64,000 nucleotides of DNA from Lentzea jiangxiensis (GCF_900104175.1 NZ_FNIX01000002.1:496001-560000), one strand, 5' to 3'. Numbered from the stretch's first letter, positions 41,263 through 54,162 are shown. Notes: generated by a model from the sequence alone, not told the origin. Program-made: numbers and translations.

Positions 41263-42153
41263 GTGAAGGCGGCCATCGTCGGCTCCGGCAACATCGGCAC
41301 CGACCTGCTCCACAAGCTCCGGCGCTCGTCGGTGCTGGAACCCCGCTGGATGGTGGGCGTCGACCCGGCCAGCGAAGGGCTCCGGCGTGCGGCGGACCTC
41401 GGGCTCGAAGTCTCGGTCGACGGCGCGGACTGGTTGCTGCGCCAGGACGAGCTGCCGGACGTCGTGTTCGAGGCGACCTCCGCGGCGGTGCACCGGGCCA
41501 ACGCCCCGCGCTACGCCGAGGCGGGCATCCGGGCGATCGACCTGACCCCGGCCGCGGTCGGCCCGTACGTCGTGCCGCCGGTGAACCTCGGCGAGCACCG
41601 GGACGCGCCGAACATCAACCTGATCACGTGCGGCGGCCAGGCCACGATCCCGATGGTGCACGCGGTCTCGCGGGTGGTCCCGGTGTCGTACGCGGAGATC
41701 GTCGCGAGCGTCGCGTCGGTGTCGGCGGGACCGGGGACACGGGCCAACATCGACGAGTTCACCCGCACGACCAGCCGCGGCATCGAGGTGATCGGCGGTG
41801 CCGCGAAGGGCAAGGCGATCATCGTCCTGAACCCGGCGGACCCGCCGATGATCATGCGCGACACGATCTTCTGCGCGATTCCGGAGGACGCCGACCCCGG
41901 CCCGGTCACCGACTCGATCGCGCGGATGGAAACCGACATCCGGTCGTACGTCCCGGGATTCCGGTTGCTGCGCGAGCCGCAGTACGACCCCGGCCGCGTG
42001 GCGATCTTCGTGGAGGTCGCGGGCGCGGGCGACTTCCTGCCGGAGTACGCGGGGAACCTCGACATCATGACCGCCGCCGCGACGAAGGTGGGGGAGGAGA
42101 TCGCCCGTGCAGCAGCGTCTGAGCCTGCGGTTGACCGACACGTCACTGCGTGA
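41263..42153 (+). CDS. hsaG: HsaG, acylating aldehyde dehydrogenase
   Basis: 296 aa from GTG 41263. NAD motif [16 protein letters not shown] and catalytic Cys123 in [11 protein letters not shown], with the typical [23 protein letters not shown] stretch. It converts the propanal released by HsaF to propionyl-CoA, using NAD+ and CoA, through a channel between the two enzymes. Overlaps hsaF by 47 bp, an unusually long overlap that fits coupled production of this two-enzyme complex. Confidence 0.95.
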   Translation: MKAAIVGSGNIGTDLLHKLRRSSVLEPRWMVGVDPASEGLRRAADLGLEVSVDGADWLLRQDELPDVVFEATSAAVHRANAPRYAEAGIRAIDLTPAAVGPYVVPPVNLGEHRDAPNINLITCGGQATIPMVHAVSRVVPVSYAEIVASVASVSAGPGTRANIDEFTRTTSRGIEVIGGAAKGKAIIVLNPADPPMIMRDTIFCAIPEDADPGPVTDSIARMETDIRSYVPGFRLLREPQYDPGRVAIFVEVAGAGDFLPEYAGNLDIMTAAATKVGEEIARAAASEPAVDRHVTA

Positions 42154-43125
42154 CGGCTCGCACCACAAGCGGCACCAGTTCACGGCCGACGACGTGCGCT
42201 CGATCGTGGCGGCGCTGGACGGTGCCGGCGTGCCGATCATCGAGGTGGCGCACGGCGACGGGCTGGGCGGGTCGTCGTTCAACTACGGCTTCAGCCACAC
42301 ACCGGAGCAGGAGCTCATCAAGGTCGCGGCCGAGACGGCCACGCAGGCCAAGATCGCCGTGCTGATGCTGCCCGGCGTCGGGGTGAAGGACGACATCCTG
42401 GTGTCGCAGGACAACGGCGCCTCGATCGTCCGGATCGCCACGCACTGCACCGAGGCCGACGTGTCCGTGCAGCACTTCGCGTTGGCTCGCGAACGTGGCC
42501 TGGAGACCGTCGGCTTCCTGATGATGGCGCACTCGCAGCCATCGGAGGCGTTGGCTCGCCAGGCGAGGATCATGGCCGACGCCGGGTGCCAGTGCGTCTA
42601 CGTGGTCGACTCGGCCGGAGCCCTGGTGCTGGAACAGGTTTCCGAGCGGGTCGAGGCACTGGTCGCCGAGTTGGGCTCCGATGCCCAGGTCGGCTTCCAC
42701 GGGCACGAGAACCTCGGGCTGAGCGTCGCGAACTCCGTGGCCGCGGCCCGAGCCGGAGCTGCGCAGATCGACGGCAGCGTACGCGGATTCGGGGCAGGCG
42801 CCGGAAACACGCCCCTCGAAGCGTTCGTCGGCGTCTGCGACAAGCTGGGTTTCTCCACCGGCGTCGACTTCTTCAAGATCGTGGACGCGGCCGAGGACGT
42901 CGTGCGGCCCGTCATGCCCGAGGAGTGCCTGCTCGACCGGATGGCGCTGATGATGGGCTACGCGGGCGTCTACTCCAGCTTCCTCAAACACGCGTACACG
43001 CAGGCCGAGCGCTACGGCGTGTCCGGCGCGCAGATCCTCGTCCGCGCGGGCGAGCGCAAGCTCGTCGGCGGGCAGGAGGACCAGCTGATCGACATCGCAC
43101 TGGAGCTGAGCAGGGAGAACGTCCG

Positions 43126-43129
<4 letters not shown>
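42107..43129 (+). CDS. hsaF: HsaF, 4-hydroxy-2-oxohexanoate aldolase
   Basis: 340 aa from GTG 42107. Opening [16 protein letters not shown] is the DmpG/HsaF metal-site signature (conserved Asp and the following Arg), with the His pair in [11 protein letters not shown] as other metal ligands. It splits 4-hydroxy-2-oxohexanoate to pyruvate and propanal, using Mn2+. The C-terminal communication domain ([22 protein letters not shown]) contacts HsaG. Stop overlaps hsaA start (ATGA). Confidence 0.95.
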
Positions 43130-46552
<3,423 letters not shown>

Positions 46553-46567
<15 letters not shown>

Positions 46568-47374
46568 CGCCGTGACGTGCCAGCACGCGCCCGGGATCCG
46601 CACCTCGTCGTCGTGCACGAACCCGTCGAACGCGCTCCGCACCCCGGCGAGGATCCCGGCCCGGTCCTCCTCCGGCGCCTCCCTCAGCGCGCGGGCGATC
46701 GGGCCGAGGTTGCCCAGGTACGTGCCCAGCAGCTTGTCGGGCATCGTGCAGATCCGGTCCACCGGCCTGAGACCGACCTCGCCCCACCCGGCCCGATCGA
46801 GAATCTCGCGGGTCTTGCGGGCGTCCGCGAGCGAGAACGGCCCCGGCCCGTCCGGGTCCGGCGCGGGCGCGTCGGGCACCAGCTCCTCCGCGGCCCTCGA
46901 CGCGGTGGTCATGAACGGGTTCTCGTCCGCCGTGCGCCAGACGACCAGGCTGAGCTCACCGCCCGGCGTGGTGGCGTCGAGCAGGTTGCGGAAGGCCGCC
47001 TCCGGATCGGCGAAGAACATGACCCCGAACCTGCTGAGGACCAGGTCGAAGCTCTCGCCGAACGCGTGCACCTGCGCGTCGGCCTCGACGAACCGCGCCA
47101 CGCCGTGCTCCCGTGCCGCGGCGAGCATCGTCGAGGAGATGTCGACGCCCAGGCAGTCCGCCCCGGTGGCCTCGGTGACCGCCCGGGTGACGCCGCCCGT
47201 GCCGCACCCGACGTCGAGGACCTTGACGCGCGGCCGTTCGAGAGCGTGCCGCACCAGCACGTCCTGGAACGGCCGCAGCACCATCTCCACGACGTCCTGC
47301 GCGTTCGCCCAGCCCCGGCCCGCCGCGTTCCACCAGGCCGCCTGCTCGCTGTTGACCTCAGATGTCATGCTCAC
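46553..47374 (-). CDS. Class I SAM-dependent methyltransferase, MerR-linked
   Basis: 273 aa from GTG 47374 (or ATG 47368). SAM motif VLDVGCGTGGVTRAVTEATG with VDISSTMLAAAREHG; then LSRFGVMFFADPEAAFRNLL and a C-terminal substrate-binding helix region. Fits the UbiE/COQ5-like 'SAM methyltransferase' group often seen with a divergent MerR regulator. Substrate unknown; nothing ties it to steroids except location. A SoxR-like dyad lies directly upstream. Confidence 0.85.
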
Positions 47375-47382
47375 ACCGTCCT

Positions 47383-47402
47383 ACTTCAAGTCGGCTTGAG
47401 GT
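47383..47402. promoter_or_regulatory. SoxR/MerR-like dyad in the methyltransferase/merR gap
   Basis: ACTTCAAG-TCGG-CTTGAGGT has 7 of 8 arm positions paired. Reading toward the methyltransferase, a TTGACC hexamer (47399-47404) precedes it, so the dyad would lie in the spacer between -35 and -10 as MerR-family sites do. The -10 itself is not clear. Confidence 0.6.
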
Positions 47403-47410
47403 CAAGTGTC

Positions 47411-47830
47411 GTGGACTTCGCGGAAATCGGCATCGGTGAGGTCGTCCGCCGCTCCGGCGTGCCCGCCTCGACCCTGCGCTACTACGAGGAACGGGGCCTG
47501 ATCGCGTCCCTGGGCCGCCGCGGCCTGGCCCGCGTGTTCTCGTCGGCCGTGCTGGAACAGCTGGCGCTGATCGCCGTCTGCCGCTCGGCGGGGTTCTCCC
47601 TCGACGAGATCACGCTGATGTTCTCGCCCGACGGCCGTCCGTCGCCGAACCGCGCGATGCTCGCGGCCAAGGCGGACGAGCTGGACGCGACCATCCGCAG
47701 GCTCGCCTCCATGCGCGACGACCTGCGGCACGCCGCGGACTGCCCGGCGCCGTCGCACCTGGAGTGCCCGAAGTTCCGCCGCGTGCTGAGGGAGGGGTTC
47801 AGGCGGCCGGACGGCGACGCGGGTCCATGA
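47411..47830 (+). CDS. MerR-family regulator
   Basis: 139 aa from GTG 47411. N-terminal winged HTH: IGIGEVVRRSGVPASTLRYYEERGLI, then RVFSSAVLEQLALIAVCRSAGFSLDEI, followed by a dimerisation helix (LDATIRRLASMRDDLRHAADCP). Cys occurs in the tail (DCPAPSHLECPKF), where SoxR-like proteins bind iron-sulfur, but the spacing CPAPSHLEC is not the SoxR C-x2-C-x-C-x5-C. Divergent from the methyltransferase with a 36-bp gap. Effector unknown. Confidence 0.88.
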   Translation: MDFAEIGIGEVVRRSGVPASTLRYYEERGLIASLGRRGLARVFSSAVLEQLALIAVCRSAGFSLDEITLMFSPDGRPSPNRAMLAAKADELDATIRRLASMRDDLRHAADCPAPSHLECPKFRRVLREGFRRPDGDAGP

Positions 47831-47839
47831 CCGCCGCGC

Positions 47840-48862
47840 TCACCCGCGGGTGATGCGGGCGAGTCTTCCCAGGTGGACCTGCGGACTGCCGAACAACTGC
47901 CCGCTCCCGTGCGCCCGCTTCAAGTACAGGTGCGCGTCGTGCTCCCAGGTGATCGCGATACCGCCGTGCATCTGCACCATCTCGGCCGCGACCTTGAAGA
48001 AGGCCTCGGAGCAGTACACCTTCGCCACCGCCGCCGACACCTCGTCCACCGCCGCGAGCGAGGCCGATCGCGCCGTCTCCACGAGCACGTGCAGGTCGGC
48101 CATCCGGTGCTTCAGGGCCTGGAACGACCCGATGGGCTTCCCGAACTGGACCCGCGTCTTGGTGTACTCGACGGTGAGCTCGAGCGCCCGTGCGGCAGCA
48201 CCCACCTGCTCCGCGCTCAACGCCGCCAGCGCGATGTCGCGCACGCGGGAGGACCACGGCCCGAGGTACGTGGCGGCACCACCGGTCAGCCGGACGGTGG
48301 CGAGGCGGCGCGTCGGGTCCATCGCCGGGGTGTGCGAGCGGGTGACGCCGGCCGGGTCGGCCTCGTACAGCGAGACGCCGTCCGTGACGAGCAGGATCTC
48401 GGCGGTGTCCCCGTCCAGGACGTAGCGGACGCTGCCCTCCAGAGGACCCTCCGAAGCCGCCGTGGTGGTCTCCGGGTGATCCGGCGGCGCGACGCTCACC
48501 CCGTCACCGGCGGCCCACGGCCAGGCGAGAGCGGCGATCTCCCCGCCGGCGATCCGGGGCAGCAACCGGGCGCACGCCTCGGCGTTCCCGCTGGCCAGCA
48601 ACGCCTGCGAGGCGAGCGTCGAGGCGAGCAGCGGTGCCGGGGTGAGGGTGCGGCCGAGTTCTCCCAGCGCCACGTGGGTCTCCGGCAACCCGGCGCCGGA
48701 GCCGCCGTACTCCTCGGGGATCGGGAGCACACCGATGTCGCACAGCCGCGCCCAGAGGTCTTCGTCGTGGCCGTGCGGTGCCTCGATGGCCGTGCGGACG
48801 TCCGAGTGCCTGTCGAGCAAGCCGCGGACGGCGTCGCGCAACGCCAGCCGTTCCGGTGTCAC
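47840..48862 (-). CDS. fadE33: IpdE2/FadE33-type acyl-CoA dehydrogenase
   Basis: 340 aa from GTG 48862 (GTGA overlap with fadE32 stop). Acyl-CoA dehydrogenase of the short, alpha-subunit type: DIGVLPIPEEYGGSGAGLPET, TRVQFGKPIGSFQALKHRMADL and MHGGIAITWEHDAHLYLKRAHG. By position (fadD3-fadE31-fadE32-fadE33, as in M. tuberculosis Rv3561-Rv3564) it is IpdE2, the partner of IpdE1 encoded on the other side of the KstR2 site; together they oxidise a HIP-derived CoA. Last gene of its operon. Confidence 0.82.
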   Translation of the reverse strand: MTPERLALRDAVRGLLDRHSDVRTAIEAPHGHDEDLWARLCDIGVLPIPEEYGGSGAGLPETHVALGELGRTLTPAPLLASTLASQALLASGNAEACARLLPRIAGGEIAALAWPWAAGDGVSVAPPDHPETTTAASEGPLEGSVRYVLDGDTAEILLVTDGVSLYEADPAGVTRSHTPAMDPTRRLATVRLTGGAATYLGPWSSRVRDIALAALSAEQVGAAARALELTVEYTKTRVQFGKPIGSFQALKHRMADLHVLVETARSASLAAVDEVSAAVAKVYCSEAFFKVAAEMVQMHGGIAITWEHDAHLYLKRAHGSGQLFGSPQVHLGRLARITRG

Positions 48863-49662
48863 AACGCCTCCAGCACTCGGGCCCGGTGCGTCGACGGGCT
48901 GCCCCACGCCGTGCGCAGGGCTCGGGTCTGCAGCAGGAACCTGCCCAGCTCGTGCTCGGCGGTGTAGCCGATGGCGCCGTGCACCTGCAGGGCGGTGCGG
49001 GCGGCCCGCCAGGCGGCGTCGGAGGTGGCCACCTTGGCGGCGGACACGTCGCGGGAGGTCATGGTGACCGCGGCGCCGAAGACCAGGGGCCGTGCCATCT
49101 CCAGGCCGACCAGGACAGTCGCGAGGTGGTGCTTGACGGCCTGGAACCGGCCGATCGGCTGGCCGAACTGCGCGCGTGCCGTGGCGTACGAGGTGGTCAT
49201 CTCCAGCATCGCCCGGCCCAGGCCGAGGAGCTGGGCCGAGCAGGTCAGGACACCCAGGTCGAACGCGCGGGCGGCCTGCACGCCGGTGGCGACGACCGGG
49301 CCCGCGGCCAGTTCGGCCAGGCGGCGGGACGGGTCCACGGACCGCAGGAACGAGGTCGGGGACGCCTCGTGCACGTCGGAGCCCTGGACCAGGAAGTACC
49401 GGTCGGCCTCGACGGCGTGGGGCACCAGGGGCGGGAAGGCGACGGAGCCGGGACCCACCCCCAGGGCGGGCAGCACCGCGAGGGACTCGACCAGGGACCC
49501 GGCCGACGCGTGGTGCCCCAGCTCCTCGAACACCACCACCAGGTCCACCGGGTCGGTCACCTCGTCCAGATCGAGCGCGCCGAGGTCGGTCCTGCCCGCG
49601 GCCAGGAAGTCGTGCAGCACGGAGGCGAGGACGGTCTGCTCGGCGGACAGCGTGAACATCAT
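48859..49662 (-). CDS. fadE32: FadE32-type acyl-CoA dehydrogenase subunit
   Basis: 267 aa from ATG 49662, overlapping the fadE31 stop. A short dehydrogenase with SAEQTVLASVLHDFLAAGR, YATARAQFGQPIGRFQAVKHHLATVLVG and VHGAIGYTAEHELGRFLLQTRALRTAWG. It is shorter than mycobacterial FadE32 (about 319 aa). By synteny it pairs with FadE31. The exact CD-ring intermediate is not settled in the literature I know. Order and coupling match M. tuberculosis. Confidence 0.82.
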   Translation of the reverse strand: MMFTLSAEQTVLASVLHDFLAAGRTDLGALDLDEVTDPVDLVVVFEELGHHASAGSLVESLAVLPALGVGPGSVAFPPLVPHAVEADRYFLVQGSDVHEASPTSFLRSVDPSRRLAELAAGPVVATGVQAARAFDLGVLTCSAQLLGLGRAMLEMTTSYATARAQFGQPIGRFQAVKHHLATVLVGLEMARPLVFGAAVTMTSRDVSAAKVATSDAAWRAARTALQVHGAIGYTAEHELGRFLLQTRALRTAWGSPSTHRARVLEAL

Positions 49663-50750
49663 CGCGGCAGCCCCAGGAGTCGTTCGGCGATCACGTTGCG
49701 CTGGATCTCGTTGGTGCCCGCGTAGATCGGTCCCGCCAGCGAGAACAACCACCCGTCCCGCCAGCCCGGCGCCACCTCGCCGAGCAGGTCGAGCGCGGTC
49801 TCGTGCAGGGCCACGTCGAGCTCGGACCAGAACACCTTCGTCACGCTCGCGGCAGGCCCGCTCAACGGCTGCGACAACGCGCCGAACGTGTGGAGGCGGT
49901 AGGCCTGCGCGCCGATCCACGCGTCCACGACCCGGTCGCGCAACGCCGGATCGGGGTTCTCGCGGTACAGCTCCACCAGGCGCGTGGCCGCGGCGGTGAA
50001 CCGGCCCGGGCTGCGCAGGGTCAGGCCGCGCTCGTCGCCCGCGGTGCTCATCGCCACGCGCCAGCCGTCGCCGGGTTCGCCCACGACGTCTCGGTCCGGC
50101 ACGAACACGTCGTCGAGGAAGATCTCGGCGAAGCCCGGCTCGCCGTCGAGCTGGGCTGTCGGCCGCACCGCCACGCCGGGGGCGCGCAGGTCGAACAACA
50201 GGTAGGTGAGGCCCCGGTGGCGTTCGCCGGGGCCGGTGCGGAAGAGCCCGAACGCGCGGTCCGCGAACGCCGCCCGGGAGCTCCAGGTCTTCTGGCCGCG
50301 CAGCAGCCAGCCGCCGTCGCGGCGGACGGCGGTGCTGCGCAGCGACGCCAGGTCCGACCCCGCCTCGGGTTCGGACCAGGCCTGCGCCCAGACCTCGTCG
50401 GCGCGTGCCATCGCGGGCAGGATCCGCGCGCGTTGCTCGTCCGTGCCGTGCGCGAACAACGTCGGCGCGAGCAGGAAGATGCCGTTCTGGGAGACGCGGC
50501 CGGGTGCGCCGGAGGCGTGGTACTCCTCCTCGAACACCAGCCACTGCAGCAGTGAGGCCTCCCGGCCACCGAACTCCTCGGGCCACGAGACGACCGACAA
50601 CCGCGAAGAGGCGAGAAGGCGTTCCCAGGCCCGGTGTTCCTCGAAGCCCTCCGCGGTGTCCATCGAGGACAGCGGACGGACGTGCGCCGCCAGCCACGAG
50701 CGCACCTCGGCCTGGAACTCGAGAGTCGACGCGTCAAGGGAAAGATCCAT
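49659..50750 (-). CDS. fadE31: FadE31-type acyl-CoA dehydrogenase
   Basis: 363 aa from ATG 50750. Full-length ACAD: SWPEEFGGREASLLQWLVFEEEY, AWSEPEAGSDLASLRSTAVR, LRGQKTWSSRAAFADRAFGLFRT, and the C-terminal GPIYAGTNEIQRNVIAERLLGLPR with FAD and catalytic regions. Probable partner of FadE32 in an alpha2-beta2 enzyme working on CD-ring side-chain CoA esters. Both ends overlap neighbours by 1-4 bp. Confidence 0.85.
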   Translation of the reverse strand: MDLSLDASTLEFQAEVRSWLAAHVRPLSSMDTAEGFEEHRAWERLLASSRLSVVSWPEEFGGREASLLQWLVFEEEYHASGAPGRVSQNGIFLLAPTLFAHGTDEQRARILPAMARADEVWAQAWSEPEAGSDLASLRSTAVRRDGGWLLRGQKTWSSRAAFADRAFGLFRTGPGERHRGLTYLLFDLRAPGVAVRPTAQLDGEPGFAEIFLDDVFVPDRDVVGEPGDGWRVAMSTAGDERGLTLRSPGRFTAAATRLVELYRENPDPALRDRVVDAWIGAQAYRLHTFGALSQPLSGPAASVTKVFWSELDVALHETALDLLGEVAPGWRDGWLFSLAGPIYAGTNEIQRNVIAERLLGLPR

Positions 50751-51580
50751 CAGCCGGAGGCCTTCTTCATCGCGCGGGCGTCCATGCCGGCCAGCGCGTC
50801 GGTGCCGGCCTCGGCGTTGTGCGCGTGCGCGAAGTGGTGCAGCCCGAACACCGAGTCCATCCCGGCCCGCATCCCCATCAGGTCCTCGGACTGGTTGACC
50901 GCCTTCTTCGCGAGCGCCAGCCCGAACCGCGGCATCGCCGAGATCCGCCCGGCCAGCTCGAAGACGGTCGCCTCCAGCGACTCCCGGGGAACGACGCGCG
51001 ACACCATGCCCCACTCGTGGGCGCGCCGGGCCGAGAACCGGTCACCCGTGAACAGCACCTCCTTCGCGGCACGAGGGCCGAGGACCCACGGGTGCGCGAA
51101 GTACTCGACGCCGGGAATCCCCATGCGCACCACGGGGTCGGCGAAGAACGCGTCCTCGGAGGCGACGATCAGGTCGCAGACCCACGCCAGCATCAGGCCA
51201 CCGGCCACGCACGCGCCCTGCACCATCGCGATCGTCGGCTTCGGGATCTCCCGCCACCGGCGGCACATCCCGAGGTAGACCTCCATCTCGCGCGCGAACC
51301 GGAGGTCGCCGCCCTCACGGCCGACGTGGTCCCACCACAGGACTGCCTTGCGTTCGAACGAGGTGTCGACGTCACGCCCCGGTGAGCCGATGTCGTGGCC
51401 CGCGGAGAAGTGGTCGCCGGCACCGGCCAGGACGACCACCTTGACCTCGTCGTCGTCGACCGCGCGGGTGAAGGCCTCGTCCAGCGCGTAGGTCATCGCC
51501 GAGTTCTGCGCGTTGCGGTACTCCGGGCGGTTCATGGTCACGACGGCGACCGCGTCCCGCCGCTCATACGACACAGTCAC
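50750..51580 (-). CDS. Enoyl-CoA hydratase/isomerase inserted between fadD3 and fadE31
   Basis: 276 aa from GTG 51580 with AAGGAG upstream. Crotonase fold: AVVTMNRPEYRNAQNSAMTYALDEA, GDHFSAGHDIGSPGRD (oxyanion loop), KPTIAMVQGACVAGGLMLAWVCDLIVAS (second oxyanion Gly) and DPVVRMGIPGVEYFAHPWVLG. In the second region one of the two usual catalytic Glu positions reads Val/Pro and the other Gly-Val-Glu, so the reaction is not obvious. In M. tuberculosis no echA gene lies here, so this is a lineage-specific member of the HIP operon. Confidence 0.82.
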   Translation of the reverse strand: MTVSYERRDAVAVVTMNRPEYRNAQNSAMTYALDEAFTRAVDDDEVKVVVLAGAGDHFSAGHDIGSPGRDVDTSFERKAVLWWDHVGREGGDLRFAREMEVYLGMCRRWREIPKPTIAMVQGACVAGGLMLAWVCDLIVASEDAFFADPVVRMGIPGVEYFAHPWVLGPRAAKEVLFTGDRFSARRAHEWGMVSRVVPRESLEATVFELAGRISAMPRFGLALAKKAVNQSEDLMGMRAGMDSVFGLHHFAHAHNAEAGTDALAGMDARAMKKASG

Positions 51581-53052
51581 GGGTTCTCCTTGCGCAGTCG
51601 GGTTTTGAGGACCTTGCCCATGGCGTTGCGGGGGAGCGCGGGGTGGAACTCCACCGCACGCGGCACCTTGTAGTTCGCGAGCCGCTCCCGGCAGAACGCG
51701 ATCACCTCGTCCGCCGTCAGCGTGGAACCGGGCGCCGTGACGACGTGCGCCACGCCGACCTCGCCGAGCCGCGCGTCGGCCGTCCCGACCACCGCCGACT
51801 CCGCGACCCCCGGCAGCCGGGCCAGCGCCTGCTCGACCTCCGCCGGGTAGACGTTGAACCCGCCGCAGATGTACATGTCCTTGAGCCGGTCGGTGATCGA
51901 GAGGTTCCCGTGCTCGTCGACCGTCCCGGCGTCACCCGTGTGCAGCCAGCCGTCCGCGTCGACCGCGGCGGCCGTGGCCTCGGGATCGTCGAGGTAGCCG
52001 AGCATCACGTTCGGGCCGCGCAACAGCACCTCGTCCCGCTCGCCCAGCCGCAGCTCGAACCCCGCCAGGGGGCGCCCGCACGTGTGCGCGACGGTCTCCG
52101 GCGAGTCGCCGGGCCGGCACATGGTGGCGACGACCGCCTCCGTCAGCCCGTAGGCGGTGAGCACGGTCAGCGACAGCTCCGACCGCATGCGCTCGACCAG
52201 CGCCACCGGGACGACCGCGGCACCGGTGACGGCCAGTCGCAGGCTCGACAGGTCGAACGAGGCGCGCCCGGGGTGGTCCAGCAGCGCCTGGAAGATCGTC
52301 GGCGGACCCGGCAGCACGGTGATCCGCTCCCGCTCGACCAGCCGCATCGTCTCGGCGACGTCGAACACCGGCTGCGGCACGATCGTGGCGCCGCTCGACA
52401 GGCACGCCAGGATCCCCGCCTTGTAGCCGAAGGTGTGGAAGAAGGGGTTGACGATCAGATAGCGGTCCGCCGAGGTCAGTTCGCCGCACGAAGCCCAGGC
52501 CTCGGCCACCCCGAGCGACTGCCGGTGCGCGCTCATCGCCCCCTTGCTGCGCCCGGTCGTCCCGGACGTGAACATGACGTCGCACAGCTGGTCCCCGGTC
52601 AGGGCGGGCAGGTCCACGTCGGCCGGGACCCAGGACGTCGGCAACCGCACCACCTCCGGGAGTTCCGGCGACAACGCCCGCAGCTCCGCCTCCCTGTCAC
52701 GCCCCAGGAACTCGCCCTCCACGACCAGCACGCGGGCGGCGCTGCGGCGCACCACGTCCAAGGTCTCCGTCGCGGTGAACCGCGTGTTGATCGGCACGAG
52801 CGCCGCGCCCGCGTGCAGCGCCCCGAGTGCCGCGACCACCCACTGAGCGGAGTTGGGCGCGCACAGGGCGACCCGGTCACCCGGCCGCACGCCCATCCCC
52901 ACGAGCGCGCGAGCGGCGTCCAGCACCGCGGAACGCAGTCCCGCCCAGCCGATCCGGACCTCGCCGTCCACCAACGCCTCCGCGTCGATGTACGAAGCAG
53001 CGGCCCGGTCGAGCACGGCTGAAACCGTGTGCCTGCTTGGATCTACGGCCAC
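51577..53052 (-). CDS. fadD3: FadD3, HIP-CoA ligase
   Basis: 491 aa from GTG 53052 with GGAGG upstream. AMP-forming ligase: MFTSGTTGRSKGAMSAHRQS (P-loop), NPFFHTFGYKAGILACL, LTAYGLTEAV (A5), GWLHTGDAG, RLKDMYICGGFNVYPAEVE (A8) and the final Lys in PRNAMGKVLKTRLR (A10). Closely matches M. tuberculosis FadD3 across its length, including GPPTIFQALLDHP. It activates HIP, the CD-ring acid released by HsaD, to its CoA ester. A perfect KstR2 box lies 12-25 bp upstream. Confidence 0.94.
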   Translation of the reverse strand: MAVDPSRHTVSAVLDRAAASYIDAEALVDGEVRIGWAGLRSAVLDAARALVGMGVRPGDRVALCAPNSAQWVVAALGALHAGAALVPINTRFTATETLDVVRRSAARVLVVEGEFLGRDREAELRALSPELPEVVRLPTSWVPADVDLPALTGDQLCDVMFTSGTTGRSKGAMSAHRQSLGVAEAWASCGELTSADRYLIVNPFFHTFGYKAGILACLSSGATIVPQPVFDVAETMRLVERERITVLPGPPTIFQALLDHPGRASFDLSSLRLAVTGAAVVPVALVERMRSELSLTVLTAYGLTEAVVATMCRPGDSPETVAHTCGRPLAGFELRLGERDEVLLRGPNVMLGYLDDPEATAAAVDADGWLHTGDAGTVDEHGNLSITDRLKDMYICGGFNVYPAEVEQALARLPGVAESAVVGTADARLGEVGVAHVVTAPGSTLTADEVIAFCRERLANYKVPRAVEFHPALPRNAMGKVLKTRLRKENP

Positions 53053-53063
53053 AACGCCTCCAA

Positions 53064-53077
53064 AGCAAGTGCTTGGT
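53064..53077. promoter_or_regulatory. KstR2 box between fadD3 and ipdE1
   Basis: AGCAAGTGCTTGGT matches AnCAAGnnCTTGnT at every fixed position. It lies 12-25 bp from the fadD3 start and 18-31 bp from the ipdE1 start, so it can repress both divergent operons at once. Confidence 0.93.
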
Positions 53078-53094
53078 AGGTTAGAGTATGGCGC

Positions 53095-54162
53095 ATGGAG
53101 TCCTTCCGGCGCGAGGTGCGGGAATGGTTGTCCGCCAACCTCGTCGGTGAGTTCGCTCAGCTGCGCGGCCTGGGGGGACCGGGCCGCGAGCACGAGGCGT
53201 TCGAGGGGCGCTTGCGCTGGCACCGGCACCTCGCCCGGAGCGGGTGGACGTGCCTCGGCTGGCCCGGCGAGCGCAGCGTCGAGGAACAGGTGGTCTTCCA
53301 CGAGGAGTACGCGGAGGCCGACGCCCCGGCGAAGGTCGACATCGTCGGCGAAGGCCTGCTGGGCCCGACGCTCGTCGCGTTCGGCACGCCGGAGCAGAAG
53401 GAGCGCTTCCTGCCCAAGATCCGCACCCTCGAAGAGCTGTGGTGCCAGGGCTACTCCGAACCGGGCGCGGGATCCGATCTGGCGTCCGTGCGGACCAAGG
53501 CGCGGCTCGAAGGCGGTCAGTGGGTGATCGACGGCCAGAAGATCTGGACGTCGAACGCGCACCACTCGGACTGGATCTTCGTGCTGTGCCGCACCGAACC
53601 GGGCTCGCGGCGGCACCAGGGCCTGTCGTACCTGCTCGTCCCGCTGCGCCAGCCGGGGATCGAGGTGCGGCCGATCCGCCAGCTCACCGGCACGTCCGAG
53701 TTCAACGAGGTCTTCTTCGACGGCGCGGTCACGGCGCGGGAGAACGTCGTCGGCCGCCCCGGTGAGGGCTGGAAGATCGCGATGGCCACCCTCGGCTTCG
53801 AGCGCGGTACGGCGATGCTCGGCCACCAGGTCGCGTTCCGGCGGCAGCTCGACGCGATCACGGCGCGGGCTCCGGCCGACGAGAGGCTCACCAGGGCGTG
53901 GGTGGAGCTGCACGTCATGCGCTCGCACACGCTGAGGACCCTGGAGGACGAACCGGAGGCGTCCGTGCTGAAGCTGTTCTGGGCGGGCTGGCACCGCAGG
54001 CTCGGCGAGCTCGCGGTGGACTCGCTCGGACCCGAGTCGATGATCGACGACAACGAGTGGCAGCGCCTGTTCCTGTTCAGCCGCGCGGAGACCATCTACG
54101 GCGGCTCGGACGAGATCCAGCGCGAGATCATCGCCCACCGCGTCCTGGGGCTGCCGCGATGA
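53095..54162 (+). CDS. ipdE1: IpdE1 (FadE30), acyl-CoA dehydrogenase
   Basis: 355 aa from ATG 53095. ACAD motifs: GYSEPGAGSDLASVRTKA, DGQKIWTSNAHHSDWIFVLCRT, FNEVFFDGAVTARENVVG, and IYGGSDEIQREIIAHRVLGLPR at the end. Divergent from fadD3, as in M. tuberculosis (Rv3560c/Rv3561). Forms a heterotetramer with IpdE2, here expected from the fadE33 gene of the opposite operon; introduces a double bond in the HIP-CoA series. Stop overlaps ipdF (ATGA). Confidence 0.92.
   Translation: MESFRREVREWLSANLVGEFAQLRGLGGPGREHEAFEGRLRWHRHLARSGWTCLGWPGERSVEEQVVFHEEYAEADAPAKVDIVGEGLLGPTLVAFGTPEQKERFLPKIRTLEELWCQGYSEPGAGSDLASVRTKARLEGGQWVIDGQKIWTSNAHHSDWIFVLCRTEPGSRRHQGLSYLLVPLRQPGIEVRPIRQLTGTSEFNEVFFDGAVTARENVVGRPGEGWKIAMATLGFERGTAMLGHQVAFRRQLDAITARAPADERLTRAWVELHVMRSHTLRTLEDEPEASVLKLFWAGWHRRLGELAVDSLGPESMIDDNEWQRLFLFSRAETIYGGSDEIQREIIAHRVLGLPR

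Noticed and set aside
52000..54138. Long minus-strand frame joining fadD3 upstream through ipdE1
   Set aside because: Upstream of 53052 it is the antisense shadow of ipdE1; FadD3 begins at GTG 53052 after GGAGG.
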